The notes below the pieces were generated by a model that had not been told where the DNA came from, did no database searches, and saw only the letters and a list, made by a program, of their open reading frames with translations. DNA of 62,042 bases from Branchiostoma floridae (Eukaryota > Chordata > Leptocardii > Amphioxiformes > Branchiostomatidae): positions 1,192,189 through 1,254,230 of the forward strand of contig NC_049990.1 of NCBI RefSeq assembly GCF_000003815.2. The letters are read 5' to 3'. The position numbers were made by a program, and so were the translations under genes. This document shows positions 9,659-35,189 of the stretch, one piece after another. The first letter of the stretch is position 1. Each line of letters begins with the position of its first letter.

Positions 9659-12600
9659 TGTCTGTAAAAACCAAGCATAGGGTGGCCAAACTCAAAAAAT
9701 CGATTTTCCTTAAATTTTGTGTGGTGGTAGGGCCTTGGTCCAAACCTACAAAAATGGCAAAGTTTTAGATCTGCGGTCACCGGTTGCCATGGCAACGGCC
9801 ATTTTTCAAAATGGCGGATTTTCAGTAAGGGAAGGCCTTGGTCGCGTCCAAAATAGGCCTCCTTTGGACTCCTGTAGCCCCCACAAATTAACTGATATTT
9901 TATTGATTCTCGGATATGTTATTACCCATATTCTAATGAAAAAAATGATATATAGTGATGCTCAAAATGTTTTTGTAGTGAGGTGCAGCAGATGTTTGAA
10001 AATGATGTGTTTTCGTGAATTTCCAAAATTGACAAAAATCAATTTTTTGACCATTTTTATTGACCATTAGCTCATTTACAGGCAAATCAATTTGCTTGAT
10101 TTTTGGCACAGTTATAGTTTGAACCTTTGTATACATCATATGTAAAAAAAAGTTTGGGCCTTTTACGTATCGAACCGTGGTGGCCCCGAGAGTAAACCAA
10201 TATTTCCATTTCAAGAAAATCGTAACCATAGAATTATTCCTGGAAAAACAGTCATAGCTTACCAAAAATGAATTTCAGTTTCATGTTATGTAGCAGAGGA
10301 ACTTACCTATCACTTATAAAAGCAGGGTTGTTCTAGATTTTTTTATAATTGCCTTTAAAATGATTTTATTGAGTTTTTTTCGTCATTTTTAGACCAAAAA
10401 ATGTATATTTTGGCCCAAGCACCCTGGTATTGCAACCAAATGACCTGAAATTTGGTATAGGAATGTCCTGGACAAGTACACACATGGGTTGATAACTGGT
10501 TTGCCATGTAATAGAACAAAATACTGAATTTGGTGACTTTTTTTGGCATTTTCGGCCCAAAAAGTACATTTTTGGCCCCTGTACCCTGGTTTTACAACCG
10601 AATGCCCTGAAATTTGGTATAGGAATGCCCTGGACACATGCGCACATAGATTCAATAACCATTTTGGCATACTGTTCAACAAAATGCTTATTTTTTTCCA
10701 AAAAAAAGTACATTTTTGGCTCCCATACCCTGGTTTTACAACTGATGAATGACCTGGAATTCGGTATAGCAATGCCCTGAACATACATGTATGCGCACAT
10801 GGATTCAATAACATGTTTTGCATACAGTACAACAAAATGCTTTATTTTGAACATTTTGCCATTCTTTTTTCCCAAAATCATTTTTCGCTCCTGTTCTAAC
10901 CGGTAATAAGTAAATAACCGGTAAAAATTTGGTATAGGAGCGCCTTGGGAATGGCTTTTATAACCCGTTTTTGCATACAGTGCAACAAAACGCGTAATGT
11001 TGTAATTTTTGGTCATTGTTTTACCCAAAGTACATTTCTGGCTCTTTCTGTAATTTTTGGCGCCAAAAGTACATTTTTGGCCCATTGAACCCTGGTTTTA
11101 CAACTAAATGACCTGAAATTTGGTATGGAAATGCCCTGGACACATGCGCACATAGAGTCAATAATAATTTTGGCATGATGATGGCTGTTTCTTCGTATCC
11201 GAAGATCAATGGTAGGCAGAAAAGGTTGATTAGACGACCAGTCTGCCTGGCCTGCACGTGACTATTTTTAAGGTGAAGGAGGGGTGTGCACTCCCTTCTC
11301 CACCCTCTCGTCTACTGGCGCACTAAGTCATACAGGGACAGAACTGTTTGCCACGTAAGACGGCCTCAGCAGATGCAGGTTTATTATTTGGAGTTTCCGT
11401 CTCCTAGGAGGACTTCCGACCAAGGATGTGAGGTGTTCCTCCTACCCCCGATCGCGCAACTCGTGTGTCATGGCGGGTGCGTCATGCCCGAACATGCCCC
11501 TTAGGCTTGTCTCGGCCACAAAGCCCCGCCAAGGCCACTAGCCGAAGCTAGAACCTTGAACCTTGAACGTGGACATCTTTGAGATGCCGAAGCTAGATAC
11601 TCATTTAAACCTGAGTTAAGTGAGGAAAGTCGTGTAAAGTGCCTTTCCCAAGGGCACAAGATCGGTGACAGTTAAGTGAGGAAAGTCGTGTAAAGTGCCT
11701 TTCCCAAGGGCACAAGATCGGTGACACAGCAGTCGGATTCGAACCCGCCACCTCTCGGTTTCGAGCCGAATGCTTGTCATACAGTACAGCAAAATGTTTT
11801 TTTGCCACTGTTTTTCCAACTAAATAATCTGAAATTCTGAAACTTTTTGGCAATTTACAAAGACACGTCATCTTTTAACATTTGCTGCACCTCACTACAA
11901 AAAACTTTCGAGTATAACTTTATATCACTTTTCTTATTACTAAATATGGGTAATAACATATACGGGAATCAATAGAATATCTCTTACTTTGTGGGGGTTA
12001 CAGGCGTCTAGGAGGTCATTTGCCTGTAATGCCTAATAGGGAACAGGAGCCAGAAATGTACTTTGGGTAAAACAATGACCCAAAAGTACAACATTAAGCG
12101 TTTTGTTGCACTGTATGCAAAAACGGGCTATAAAAGCCATTTCCAAGGCGCTCCTATACCAAATTTTTACCGGTTATTTACTTGGAAAACCAGGGAACAG
12201 GAGCGAAAAATGATTTTGGGAAAAAAGAATGGCAAAATGTTCAAAATAAAGCATTTTGTTGTACTGTATGCAAAACATGTTATTGAATCCATGTGCGCAT
12301 ACATGTATGTTCAGGGCATTGCTATACCGAATTCCAGGTCATTCATCAGTTGTAAAACCAGGGTATGGGAGCCAAAAATGTACTTTTTTTGGAAAAAAAT
12401 AAGCATTTTGTTGAACAGTATGCCAAAATGGTTATTGAATCTATGTGCGCATGTGTCCAGGGCATTCCTATACCAAATTTCAGGGCATTCGGTTGTAAAA
12501 CCAGGGTACAGGGGCCAAAAATGTACTTTTTGGGCCGAAAATGCCAAAAAAAGTCACCAAATTCAGCATTTTGTTCTATTACATGGCAAACCAGTTATCA

Positions 12601-13440
12601 ACCCATGTGTGTACTTGTCCAGGACATTCCTATACCAAATTTCAGGTCATTTGGTTGCAATACCAGGGTGCTTGGGCCAAAATATACATTTTTTGGTCTA
12701 AAAATGACGAAAAAAACTCAATAAAATCATTTTAAAGGCAATTATAAAAAAATCTAGAACAACCCTGCTTTTATGAGTGATAGGTAAGTTCCTCTGCTAC
12801 ATAACATGAAACTGAAATTCATTTTTGGTAAGCTATGACTGTTTTTCCAGGAATAATTCTATGGTTACGATTTTCTTGAAATGGAAATATTGGTTTACTC
12901 TCGGGGCCACCACGGTTCGATACGTAAAAGGCCCAAACTTTTTTTTACATATGATGTATACAAAGGTTCAAACTATAACTGTGCCAAAAATCAAGCAAAT
13001 TGATTTGCCTGTAAATGAGCTAATGGTCAATAAAAATGGTCAAAAAATTGATTTTTGTCAATTTTGGAAATTCACGAAAACACATCATTTTCAAACATCT
13101 GCTGCACCTCACTACAAAAACATTTTGAGCATCACTATATATCATTTTTTTCATTAGAATATGGGTAATAACATATCCGAGAATCAATAAAATATCAGTT
13201 AATTTGTGGGGGCTACAGGAGTCCAAAGGAGGCCTATTTTGGACGCGACCAAGGCCTTCTCTTGGTGAAAATCCGCCATTTTGAAAAATGGCCGTTGCCA
13301 TGGCAACCGGTGACCGCAGATCTAAAACTTTGCCATTTTTGTAGGTTTGGACCAAGGCCCTACCACCACACAAAATTTAAGGAAAATCGATTTTTTGAGT
13401 TTGGCCAACTTTTTCTGATTTTGCTTGGTTTTTACAGACA
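9659..13440. mobile_element. 3.8-kb fold-back (large inverted-repeat) element
   Basis: The outer ends are mirror images: TGTCTGTAAAAACCAAGC at 9659 and its reverse complement ending at 13440. The arms (about 9659-11045 and 12050-13440, near 1.39 kb each) are almost identical inverted copies, so the same peptides can be read from opposite strands at 9717-10070 and 13020-13373. Each arm carries about five subrepeats of some 150 bp built on CCCTGGTTTTACAAC and TGAAATTTGGTATAGGAATG. A loop of about 1 kb holds a SINE and a diverged copy of the arm tip (11887-12030). The element splits the 24-bp minisatellite. No transposase was recognised. Confidence 0.75.
11618..11790 (-). repeat. tRNA-derived SINE with duplicated tail
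   Basis: The minus strand has an RNA polymerase III B-box-like sequence (reverse complement of GGATTCGAACCCG at 11735-11747). Downstream on that strand is the SINE body CACCGATCTTGTGCCCTTGG. The tail segment is present twice (from about 11618 and about 11671). The same body occurs at 53505 and 55207. It lies in the loop of the fold-back element. Confidence 0.6.
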
Positions 13441-13442
13441 TC

Positions 13443-14560
13443 AGCTCTTAAGGACCAAAGCAACAGAACTCTTAAGGATCATAGCAACAGAAATCTTTAG
13501 AATCATAGCAACAGAACAATTTAGGACCATATATAGGAACAGAAATCCTAAGGACCATAGCAACAGAACTCTTTAGAATCATGGCAACAGAACTATTTAG
13601 AATCATGGCAACACAACTCTTTAGAATCATAGCAACAGAACTATTTAGAATCATAGCAACAGAATTCTTTAGAATTATAGCAACAGAACTCTTTAGGACC
13701 ATATATAGGAACAGAAATCCTAAGGACCATAGCAACAGAACTCTTTAGAATCATGGCAACAGAACCCTTTAGTAGGATCACAGCAACAGAACTCTATAGA
13801 ATCATAGCAACAGAACTCTTTAGAATCATAGCAACAGAACTCTTTAGAATCATAGCAACAGAACTCTTTAGAATCATAGCAACAGAACTCTATAGAATCA
13901 TAGCAACAGAACTGTTTAGGATCATAGCAACAGACCTCTTTAGAATCATGGCAACAGAACCCTTTAGTAGGATCACAGCAACAGAACTCTATAGAATCAT
14001 AGCAACAGAACTCATTAGAATCATAACAACAGAACTCTTTAGAATCTTAGCAAGAGAACTCTATAGAATCATAGCAACAGAACTGTTTAGGATCATAGCA
14101 ACAGACCTCTTTAGAATCATAGCAACAGGACTTCTAAGGACCATAGCAACAGAACTAATTAGAATCATAGCAACAGAACTCTTTAGAATCATGGCAACAG
14201 AACCCTTTAGTAGGATCATAACAACAGAACTCTTTAGAATCTTAGCAAGAGAACTCTATAGAATCATAGCAACAGAACTGTTTAGGATCATAGCAACAGA
14301 CCTCTTTAGAATCATAGCAACAGGACTTCTAAGGACCATAGCAACAGAACTCTTTAGGACCATATATAGGAAGAGAAATCCTAAGGACAATAGCAACAGA
14401 CCTCTTTAGAATCATGGCAACAGAACTCTTTAGTAGGATCACAGCAACAGAACTATATAGAGCCATAGCAACAGAACTCATTAGAATAATAACAACAGAA
14501 CTCATTAAGACCATAGCAACAAAATTCGTTAGACACAACCGTTTACGATCATAGTAACAC
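13443..14560 (+). repeat. 24-bp minisatellite, main block
   Basis: More than 40 tandem units of the AGCAACAGAACTCTTTAGAA type, with variants ending ATCAT, CCATA and ATATATAGG. Because 24 is divisible by three, long ORFs appear (IATELFRI repeats on plus, LKSSVAMI on minus). These are artefacts of the repeat and not genes. Units become degenerate from 14560 to about 14690. Confidence 0.9.
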
Positions 14561-15032
14561 AGTTTTTTTTACCACCATGGTAACAGAATAATTTACGATC
14601 ATAACAACAGGATTATCTAGGACCATAGCTACAGAATTTTTTATGATCATAACAACAGAACTATTTAGAACCCTAGCAACAGAACTTCGGTTTATATTTC
14701 AGCCAAACCACAAGTCTGGTGAAATAAATATATTGTATTCAAAACGTTTCTGCTTCTTTCTTTCTTCTCTAGTCTCCGTCGTTCCTGAACCGAATGACCT
14801 GAAATTTGACACAAGGGTAGAGTGGGCCAATACCCCCAGACGTTTTTTTTTATATCTGCCTTTAAACTTATTTTATTGAAGTATTTTGGCAATTTTTCAA
14901 AACAAAACTGTATATTTTGCCCCCCTGTACCCTGGTATTACAACTAAATGACCTGAAATTATTACAGAGGTACCTTGATCATATGCCCATATAGATTCAA
15001 TAACACTAAATGTTTTATAAAATGCACTTTTT
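14331..15032 (+). repeat. 702-bp segment duplicated at 17110-17811 (copy 1)
   Basis: The sequence matches 17110-17811 without visible difference at a constant offset of 2779 bp. It runs from minisatellite through unique-looking sequence to the edge of the N gap at 15033. Identity ending at a gap edge points to redundant haplotype contigs in the assembly. Confidence 0.85.
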
Positions 15033-15139
15033 NNNNNNNNNNNNNNNNNNNNNNNNNNNNNNNNNNNNNNNNNNNNNNNNNNNNNNNNNNNNNNNNNNNN
15101 NNNNNNNNNNNNNNNNNNNNNNNNNNNNNNNNNNNNNNN
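15033..15139. other. Assembly gap (107 N)
   Basis: Run of N between a copy of the duplicated segment and a minisatellite fragment. Confidence 1.
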
Positions 15140-15300
15140 TAGCACAGAACTCTTTAGGATCATAGCAACAGAACTGTTTAGGATCATAGCAACAGAACTG
15201 TTTAGGATCATAGCAACAGAACTCTTTAGGATCATAGCAACAGAACTCTTTAGAATCAGAGCAACAGAACTCTTTAGGACCATAGCAACAGTACTTCTAA
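15140..15300 (+). repeat. 24-bp minisatellite fragment
   Basis: About six units of the AGCAACAGAACTCTTTAGAA family directly after the gap. They end at CTTCTAAGTGC, where ordinary sequence resumes. Confidence 0.85.
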
Positions 15301-15880
15301 GTGCAAGCAGGTCCCTAGCAAGTTAGGCCTGCTTGACGTAATGATAGCTGTCTCCCGATGCATTTCCTTACTTCGGCCCCCGTTTTCCTCTGTATTTCCT
15401 TTAACTTCGGCCCATCCCTTTACACCAGATTGTGGGCGAGGGTGTTATCTCAAGTGACCGATTAGCGATATCTGATAAGTCAACACGCAGATGACTAGAG
15501 CTTGGCCGACGTACGTCTTCTAAAACGATCCTTTGACAGATAAAGACTCTGCTGGGTTTGAGAACCTGCGGAAGGAAAGCCGTTTATTTGAACTTCACTG
15601 CTACTATTCTCAGGCATTGGCTTTAGTCTGATGCTATGTAGTTCTAGAAATAATAATTAGTTATGGTACGTTGTCAGGTCGTTGACTGCACAAACCCGAG
15701 CGTGGCCATCTCAATCGAAGACAGAATGGGGGCATACAGCACAGGTTCCTAAGATCTCCTAAAACTTAGGACAGACATATGTTAAACTTTGCCCATCCCT
15801 TGAAGTTGTTTATTGAAAGAGATATAATATCACGTAAGTGTTAAAAGTACAGTAATAAATGAATGTGTGCTATACTGTTC

Positions 15881-16057
15881 CTACCAAATGTTATCTGTTG
15901 ACAAGTAAGAACACCAGTTGTAACATTGAAGACTTCCTCCGATGGTCTCCAGTGATTGACAGGGAAGCTGAGTAAACTTAGTCCCGGGCCAACAGTGACC
16001 CCAACCAAAGCAGGGGTCACATCCAATTAAGAGATAGATACTCGAGACGACCAGGCG
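15881..16057 (-). CDS. Possible cysteine-rich secreted-peptide exon (weak)
   Basis: Minus-strand open frame of 58 codons ending in TAG at 15881-15883. It has a hydrophobic stretch (RLVVSSIYLLIG) followed by six cysteines within about 35 residues (CDPCFGWGHCW, then PC, QC and WC). No in-frame ATG or convincing acceptor was found in the open part. A short signal-like start (MYTSILLCLGL) lies upstream in another frame. It is equally likely to be a chance ORF. Confidence 0.15.
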   Translation of the reverse strand, partial: RLVVSSIYLLIGCDPCFGWGHCWPGTKFTQLPCQSLETIGGSLQCYNWCSYLSTDNIW

Positions 16058-16240
16058 TCACCATAGTCTAGTCAGAGGCCAAGACACAGCAAAATAGACG
16101 TATACATCAGTAAACAAACCAGTGTAAGATGGGAACAATGTTGTAGTTTGACATTTTCGAGACAATAATTTTTATGTACTTATTCTTTTCTTGTATAACT
16201 AATTTTACTGAGTGAAAAGTCTTGTATTCCTACCAGGTAT

Positions 16241-16443
16241 GGCTTAGGTCACATTTCCATAGCGGGGCCCGGCCGGGCAGCTTTCGGGAGCGACAAGAAT
16301 TATATGACATACATCAAAATACACAATATGTCCACGATATGCATTCATGGTCATCACTGGTGCCTACTACTAGGCATACGTTTTAATTTTTCGTTTCTTA
16401 AAACATCCCGGCCGGGCCCCGTTTTGGAAATGTGACCTAAGCC
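16241..16443. mobile_element. Palindromic MITE, about 200 bp
   Basis: Terminal inverted repeats of nearly 40 bp begin GGCTTAGGTCACATTTCCA and run into CGGGGCCCGGCCGGG on both sides, with a few mismatches. The interior is AT-rich and non-coding. The flanks (TAT on the left, TTA on the right) do not give a clear target-site duplication. Confidence 0.75.
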
Positions 16444-17109
16444 TTAGGCAGCAACCATTAGCTACCCTTTGTAAACCCTCCCTACTTTCGTATGGACGGG
16501 TCCTAGGTGATCGATGTGTGACATGACTGTTGATTGTTAGAAATTGATCCGGGTTTGACGATTACAGTATTGCAGGTGGGGGGGGGCAGGTTGGGTAGTG
16601 ACCTGGTCAGTAAGTTCATGAACCAGACCTCTGACCTTACGGTATCAGCGTTTTAGTGAATGTAAATGGGAAAATAGGGGTTTTGACACTATTTCGCAGC
16701 GAAATGTCAGTCATTTGTAACTGGAAAATATCTGTTTCTGATGAACTGTCACTTCTGCTCTGCATATTTCCAACCAACCAGAAGCAGGGGATTTACATTT
16801 TTTATTCAGATTCAGCCAGGGGGAAGATCCTAAAAGTTAAGGAAATAAAAGCTGAAACTTAGGAAACATCTTCAGTCAGGAAGGCGGGAAGGCCTGACTC
16901 CAGAACTACCCTTGAGCCGAGCAGAAGTGAGGAGTACAGAAGTTTTCCAACTGTATGCTTAGTTTGAGGGTGGTGCTGTCGCTACCTGGAACCCATTGTG
17001 AGACCTTTTAGGAATGGAATAAAGACTTTGAGTTGAACATCTCCTTGCCATTGTCTTCCCTTGTGCACGACAACCGGTGGCCAGCCTCGTCTGCAACCAT
17101 CGTTTACAT

Positions 17110-17811
17110 AAGGACCATAGCAACAGAACTCTTTAGGACCATATATAGGAAGAGAAATCCTAAGGACAATAGCAACAGACCTCTTTAGAATCATGGCAAC
17201 AGAACTCTTTAGTAGGATCACAGCAACAGAACTATATAGAGCCATAGCAACAGAACTCATTAGAATAATAACAACAGAACTCATTAAGACCATAGCAACA
17301 AAATTCGTTAGACACAACCGTTTACGATCATAGTAACACAGTTTTTTTTACCACCATGGTAACAGAATAATTTACGATCATAACAACAGGATTATCTAGG
17401 ACCATAGCTACAGAATTTTTTATGATCATAACAACAGAACTATTTAGAACCCTAGCAACAGAACTTCGGTTTATATTTCAGCCAAACCACAAGTCTGGTG
17501 AAATAAATATATTGTATTCAAAACGTTTCTGCTTCTTTCTTTCTTCTCTAGTCTCCGTCGTTCCTGAACCGAATGACCTGAAATTTGACACAAGGGTAGA
17601 GTGGGCCAATACCCCCAGACGTTTTTTTTTATATCTGCCTTTAAACTTATTTTATTGAAGTATTTTGGCAATTTTTCAAAACAAAACTGTATATTTTGCC
17701 CCCCTGTACCCTGGTATTACAACTAAATGACCTGAAATTATTACAGAGGTACCTTGATCATATGCCCATATAGATTCAATAACACTAAATGTTTTATAAA
17801 ATGCACTTTTT
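17110..17811 (+). repeat. 702-bp segment duplicated from 14331-15032 (copy 2)
   Basis: Same sequence as 14331-15032. Here it continues past the position of the first gap (GGCCCCTGTACCATGG from 17812), so it shows what probably lies inside that gap. Confidence 0.85.
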
Positions 17812-17919
17812 GGCCCCTGTACCATGGTTTTACGACCAAATTACCTGAAATTTGGTATAGAAGTGTCCTGGACAAATGGGCACAAGGACAAAGTTAAAAT
17901 CTAGGACATAGAGTCAGAC

Positions 17920-18430
17920 NNNNNNNNNNNNNNNNNNNNNNNNNNNNNNNNNNNNNNNNNNNNNNNNNNNNNNNNNNNNNNNNNNNNNNNNNNNNNNNNN
18001 NNNNNNNNNNNNNNNNNNNNNNNNNNNNNNNNNNNNNNNNNNNNNNNNNNNNNNNNNNNNNNNNNNNNNNNNNNNNNNNNNNNNNNNNNNNNNNNNNNNN
18101 NNNNNNNNNNNNNNNNNNNNNNNNNNNNNNNNNNNNNNNNNNNNNNNNNNNNNNNNNNNNNNNNNNNNNNNNNNNNNNNNNNNNNNNNNNNNNNNNNNNN
18201 NNNNNNNNNNNNNNNNNNNNNNNNNNNNNNNNNNNNNNNNNNNNNNNNNNNNNNNNNNNNNNNNNNNNNNNNNNNNNNNNNNNNNNNNNNNNNNNNNNNN
18301 NNNNNNNNNNNNNNNNNNNNNNNNNNNNNNNNNNNNNNNNNNNNNNNNNNNNNNNNNNNNNNNNNNNNNNNNNNNNNNNNNNNNNNNNNNNNNNNNNNNN
18401 NNNNNNNNNNNNNNNNNNNNNNNNNNNNNN
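17920..18430. other. Assembly gap (511 N)
   Basis: Run of N. Sequence just left (about 17755-17919) and just right (18431-18595) is near-identical, again suggesting redundant ends joined by a gap. Confidence 1.
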
Positions 18431-18595
18431 TCATATGCCCATATAGATTCAATACCACTAAATGTTTATAAAAATGCACTTTTTGCCCCTGTACCATGGT
18501 TTTACGACCAAATTACCTGAAATTTGGTATAGAAGTGTCCTGGACAAATGGGCACAAGGACAAAGTTAACTTAAAATCTAGAACATAGAGCCAGA
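18431..18595 (+). repeat. Near-duplicate of 17755-17919 across the gap
   Basis: TCATATGCCCATATAGATTC through GGACAAATGGGCACAAGGAC matches the left side of the gap with a few single-base differences and small indels. The core phrase CCTGAAATTTGGTATAG belongs to the subrepeat of the fold-back arms. Confidence 0.8.
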
Positions 18596-18602
18596 CTCTT
18601 TT

Positions 18603-18722
18603 GCTGGTGGGATCAAAGAAGCCATCTACATCAGAGCTTTACAACCATCCCTAGCAGAGACGGTGGGCGCCATAGACTTCCTGCAATGCATGATCCACTG
18701 CTTACTGAGTCACGTGTTCTAA
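18603..18722 (+). pseudogene. Remnant of a retroelement C-terminus (Penelope-like GIY-YIG type)
   Basis: The plus frame reads GGIKEAIYIRALQPSLAE and stops at TAA 18720-18722. The GIKEAIYIR..QPSL pattern is typical of the C-terminal part of the GIY-YIG endonuclease region of Penelope-like elements (family knowledge). Only about 39 codons remain, and nothing recognisable precedes them because of the upstream gap. Confidence 0.45.
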
Positions 18723-18930
18723 TTGCATAACGTGACGTCACAACAGCAGTGGATTGTTCATTTCTTAACAAAGACTGGTGCTGTTTGGTACAAAAATTGG
18801 GTGAGTCCAATTTTTGTGTTGATAATTACAGTTTAACTAGTTCAATAATGACTTCCACCAACACAGATGAACTTTCAAGTTAAGAGTTAAAATCTATCAC
18901 CTTGTTTCTGTGTAGCAATTTTCGATCACT

Positions 18931-18972
18931 CTCTCACTCACTCACTCACTCTCACTCACTCACTCACTCCAA
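18931..18972. repeat. (CTCA)n microsatellite
   Basis: CTCTCTCACTCACTCACTCA and similar, about 40 bp. Same motif family as the large tract at 32355-32770. Confidence 0.9.
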
Positions 18973-19121
18973 AAAAGCATAGAAAACATTGGGTTACATT
19001 TCTTGACTTGTATTGAAAAAAAAAACGTTTAACCAAACACCATAACATCATAAATAATTTGGTGATAAAAACAAAATATTACTGTTGTATATACTTGACA
19101 CAGTGTCTTCCCAACTGGTAG

Positions 19122-19265
19122 CCTATGAGGCATCTGTATCGTTCTGTAACTATAGAACTCAACGGCTACAAACATCAGCCTATATTTTGTACACCTATGA
19201 GGCATCTGTATTGTTCTGTAACTATAGAACGCAACGGCTACAAATATCAGCCTATATTTTGTACA
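19122..19265. repeat. Two-copy 72-bp tandem repeat
   Basis: CCTATGAGGCATCTGTAT starts at 19122 and 19194, and each copy ends in CAGCCTATATTTTGTAC. The copies differ at a few positions. Confidence 0.8.
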
Positions 19266-19371
19266 AAACACAGCGCATATAGAATTAATATCTGCATGTC
19301 AGTAGGAACGGCGATTTGGCAGAGTCACGGATTCTACCAGTTGAGATATCGATCCTGATTAGAGTCTTTGT

Positions 19372-19736
19372 CAGGGCTTTAGCCAGCTCGAATTTTTTTT
19401 CCGTCAGCCAATTCCAATCGTTGTGAAAATCGCGAAAATTAATTTTCCCTATGACACTACAAAGTAGTAAATGTTGCCATTGAAACCTTGAAAAAAACCG
19501 GTTTTAATGAGATTATCGTTTGCAAAAGAGCGCCGACACACATTGTCAACAATCATAACAATAGCAAAACAAACAGTGTGTGGCTTTTACAGCCGTGGAC
19601 AGCGTCCCCAAGCCGCCTGTAGCTTCCACCTAGGATTTTTGTTCGTCAAGGTTGACGGATTGCTTTTAAAATTTTTCCGTCAGACGCAGTAAACTTCCGT
19701 CAATTGACGGGAAAACGGACGCTGGCTAGAGCCCTG
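19372..19736 (-). mobile_element. hAT-type MITE with perfect 8-bp TSD
   Basis: The ends are CAGGGCTTTAGCCAGC and GCTGGCTAGAGCCCTG. The element is flanked by an exact 8-bp direct repeat GTCTTTGT (19364-19371 and 19737-19744), the hAT signature. It is a full-length inverted copy of the element at 42982-43343. No coding capacity. Confidence 0.9.
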
Positions 19737-19961
19737 GTCTTTGTTGACAAAGGTTGCAATCTGGATGCCTGGAATGTGCTAGGGCAGTTTCACATTTACA
19801 ATTCTGCACTTTCAGGTCAACACTTGATCTAAAGTTACATGACTCGAGGTTGAAAAGTTCTATCTCACTGTCTTGTGAAGGAATATCAGATTCCTTAAGT
19901 TTACAGACTTTGATCAGATCTCTCTCTCTTTTTCTCTCCTCTCTCTCTGTCTCAATCATTT

Positions 19962-33684
<13,723 letters not shown>

Positions 33685-34248
33685 GACTGCTGTAGTCTCA
33701 ACCTATTGGACCTGAGAGCGACAAAAAGGATGTTAATTAAAATTAAAAGATTGACAAAAAGAAATAAAGACATTTTATTTTGCATGACATCAGGGTTGCC
33801 ACAATAGGATAAAGATTAACTCACTAAAAAAATAGGCCGCAACTGATAAAAGCGTTTGTGCATCATCAGAGAAGGATCAGAGAGGCTACAAAAGGCAATG
33901 ATGGATTACATCCTAGAAACAAAACGTTTTTGAATGACTGGAAACTGATAACACACATGTGAAGTAAGATCATACACATGTGAAAGGAACGAAGAAGAAC
34001 ATAGGATGATGTAGAAAAGAGAGAAAGAAAGTGTACCGACAGATGTGTGCCGCATGCCGACCAATTGGAAAAAAGCAGCAAGAGAAGTACACAAGAGAAA
34101 GAAGCACAGTGAGAGAGGAAAGACAGCACATGTGACCATCTTCCGACGAAACAAGCGGATAATAGAGACAACAACAACAACCACACATTTTTACAATAGG
34201 ATGTACACAAATACAACTTGAACACTTCCATGCACTTCCATGTATACA
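33685..34248. other. DNAAF1 5' UTR and upstream intron sequence
   Basis: About 30 bp of 5' UTR upstream of the ATG is followed on the minus strand by an acceptor-like TGTCGCTCTCAG, implying an intron that continues to higher coordinates. No coding exon seen; minus-strand ORFs here have no domain. Confidence 0.5.
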
Positions 34249-34827
34249 CACAGTGCACGGGGAGGTCGGATTGTCAATGGGTTGGTAACGTAATTATGTA
34301 AGATTTGTGTCGGATTTTCACATTCAGATTTTCCGATGTTGGATCCGACAGAAATCCAGAAATTAGGCCAAATCAATGGCGCCCGCCCATTGTTTTTCCG
34401 TCAGTCTTCCGATGCGTTCCCAATAGATGTTGGAAATGTGTCGGTTTTAACGCACCGACTGGAGGTCACTTGAGGTCATGACAGGCGTCAGGCCCCGATT
34501 AACAGGATAATGTAGGAATATCTCGATATGAATAAACGAGCTACAGAGTTGATACTGTTTTGTTGATTATATATTTCCTTTTATGTTACATTTATTAACT
34601 AGGGTAATTTAACAATTTTTTTAGGATGCCCACTTTTTGAAACCACTGTCACTTTCGGTGGCTAGTTGACCAGTGCATTATGTTGATCATGACTAATGTC
34701 GTGTATTCCCATTCTTCAGGTTTGTCAATACTGTCAAAGTTTGAGGATGGAGATGTGCTGTCACGGAAGAACTGATTTATCTTATATTATCTATTGATTG
34801 CGATTTCGCAAGCCAATGTTGTAGAAT

Positions 34828-34927
34828 NNNNNNNNNNNNNNNNNNNNNNNNNNNNNNNNNNNNNNNNNNNNNNNNNNNNNNNNNNNNNNNNNNNNNNNNN
34901 NNNNNNNNNNNNNNNNNNNNNNNNNNN
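34828..34927. other. Assembly gap (100 N)
   Basis: Run of exactly 100 N, usually a gap of unknown length. Confidence 1.
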
Positions 34928-35189
34928 TTATTAATGTTTCACTGTTTCTCAAAAGTTTGTTTTGTCACTTTAACACTAACTCTCTAATACTAACACTAAT
35001 CTAGGAACTAACACGTTTCGAAAGTTAACATGAACTCAGCCAAAGACAGTCCACACAGACTATAGTTATTAACAAGATAATAGACTGGATATTATCACTT
35101 GATAAAAAAGACAAAGTCAAGCATTGGCCAGACCATACGAGTAGAAGACGGATCAACCTGACATCGCTATGGAATAAGCTTCCTCGGAC

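Larger units (their letters stand above)
15301..17109. other. Unique stretch between duplicated blocks
   Basis: No multi-exon gene was recognised. The stretch contains a palindromic MITE at 16241-16443 and a small cysteine-rich open frame on the minus strand at 15881-16057. Confidence 0.5.

Noticed and set aside
11735-11790. Possible tRNA gene (GGATTCGAACCCG on plus strand)
   Set aside because: Only the B box fits; no cloverleaf. The flanks match SINE copies at 53.5 and 55.2 kb.
10366-12724. Paired ORFs on opposite strands in the fold-back arms (up to 239 codons)
   Set aside because: Same non-coding subrepeat read from both arms; no domain, and the frames encode only the repeated text.
13753-14409. 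218-codon ORF of IATELFRI repeats (and minus-strand LKSSVAMI ORFs)
   Set aside because: A 24-bp minisatellite stays open in several frames automatically; no signal of coding selection.
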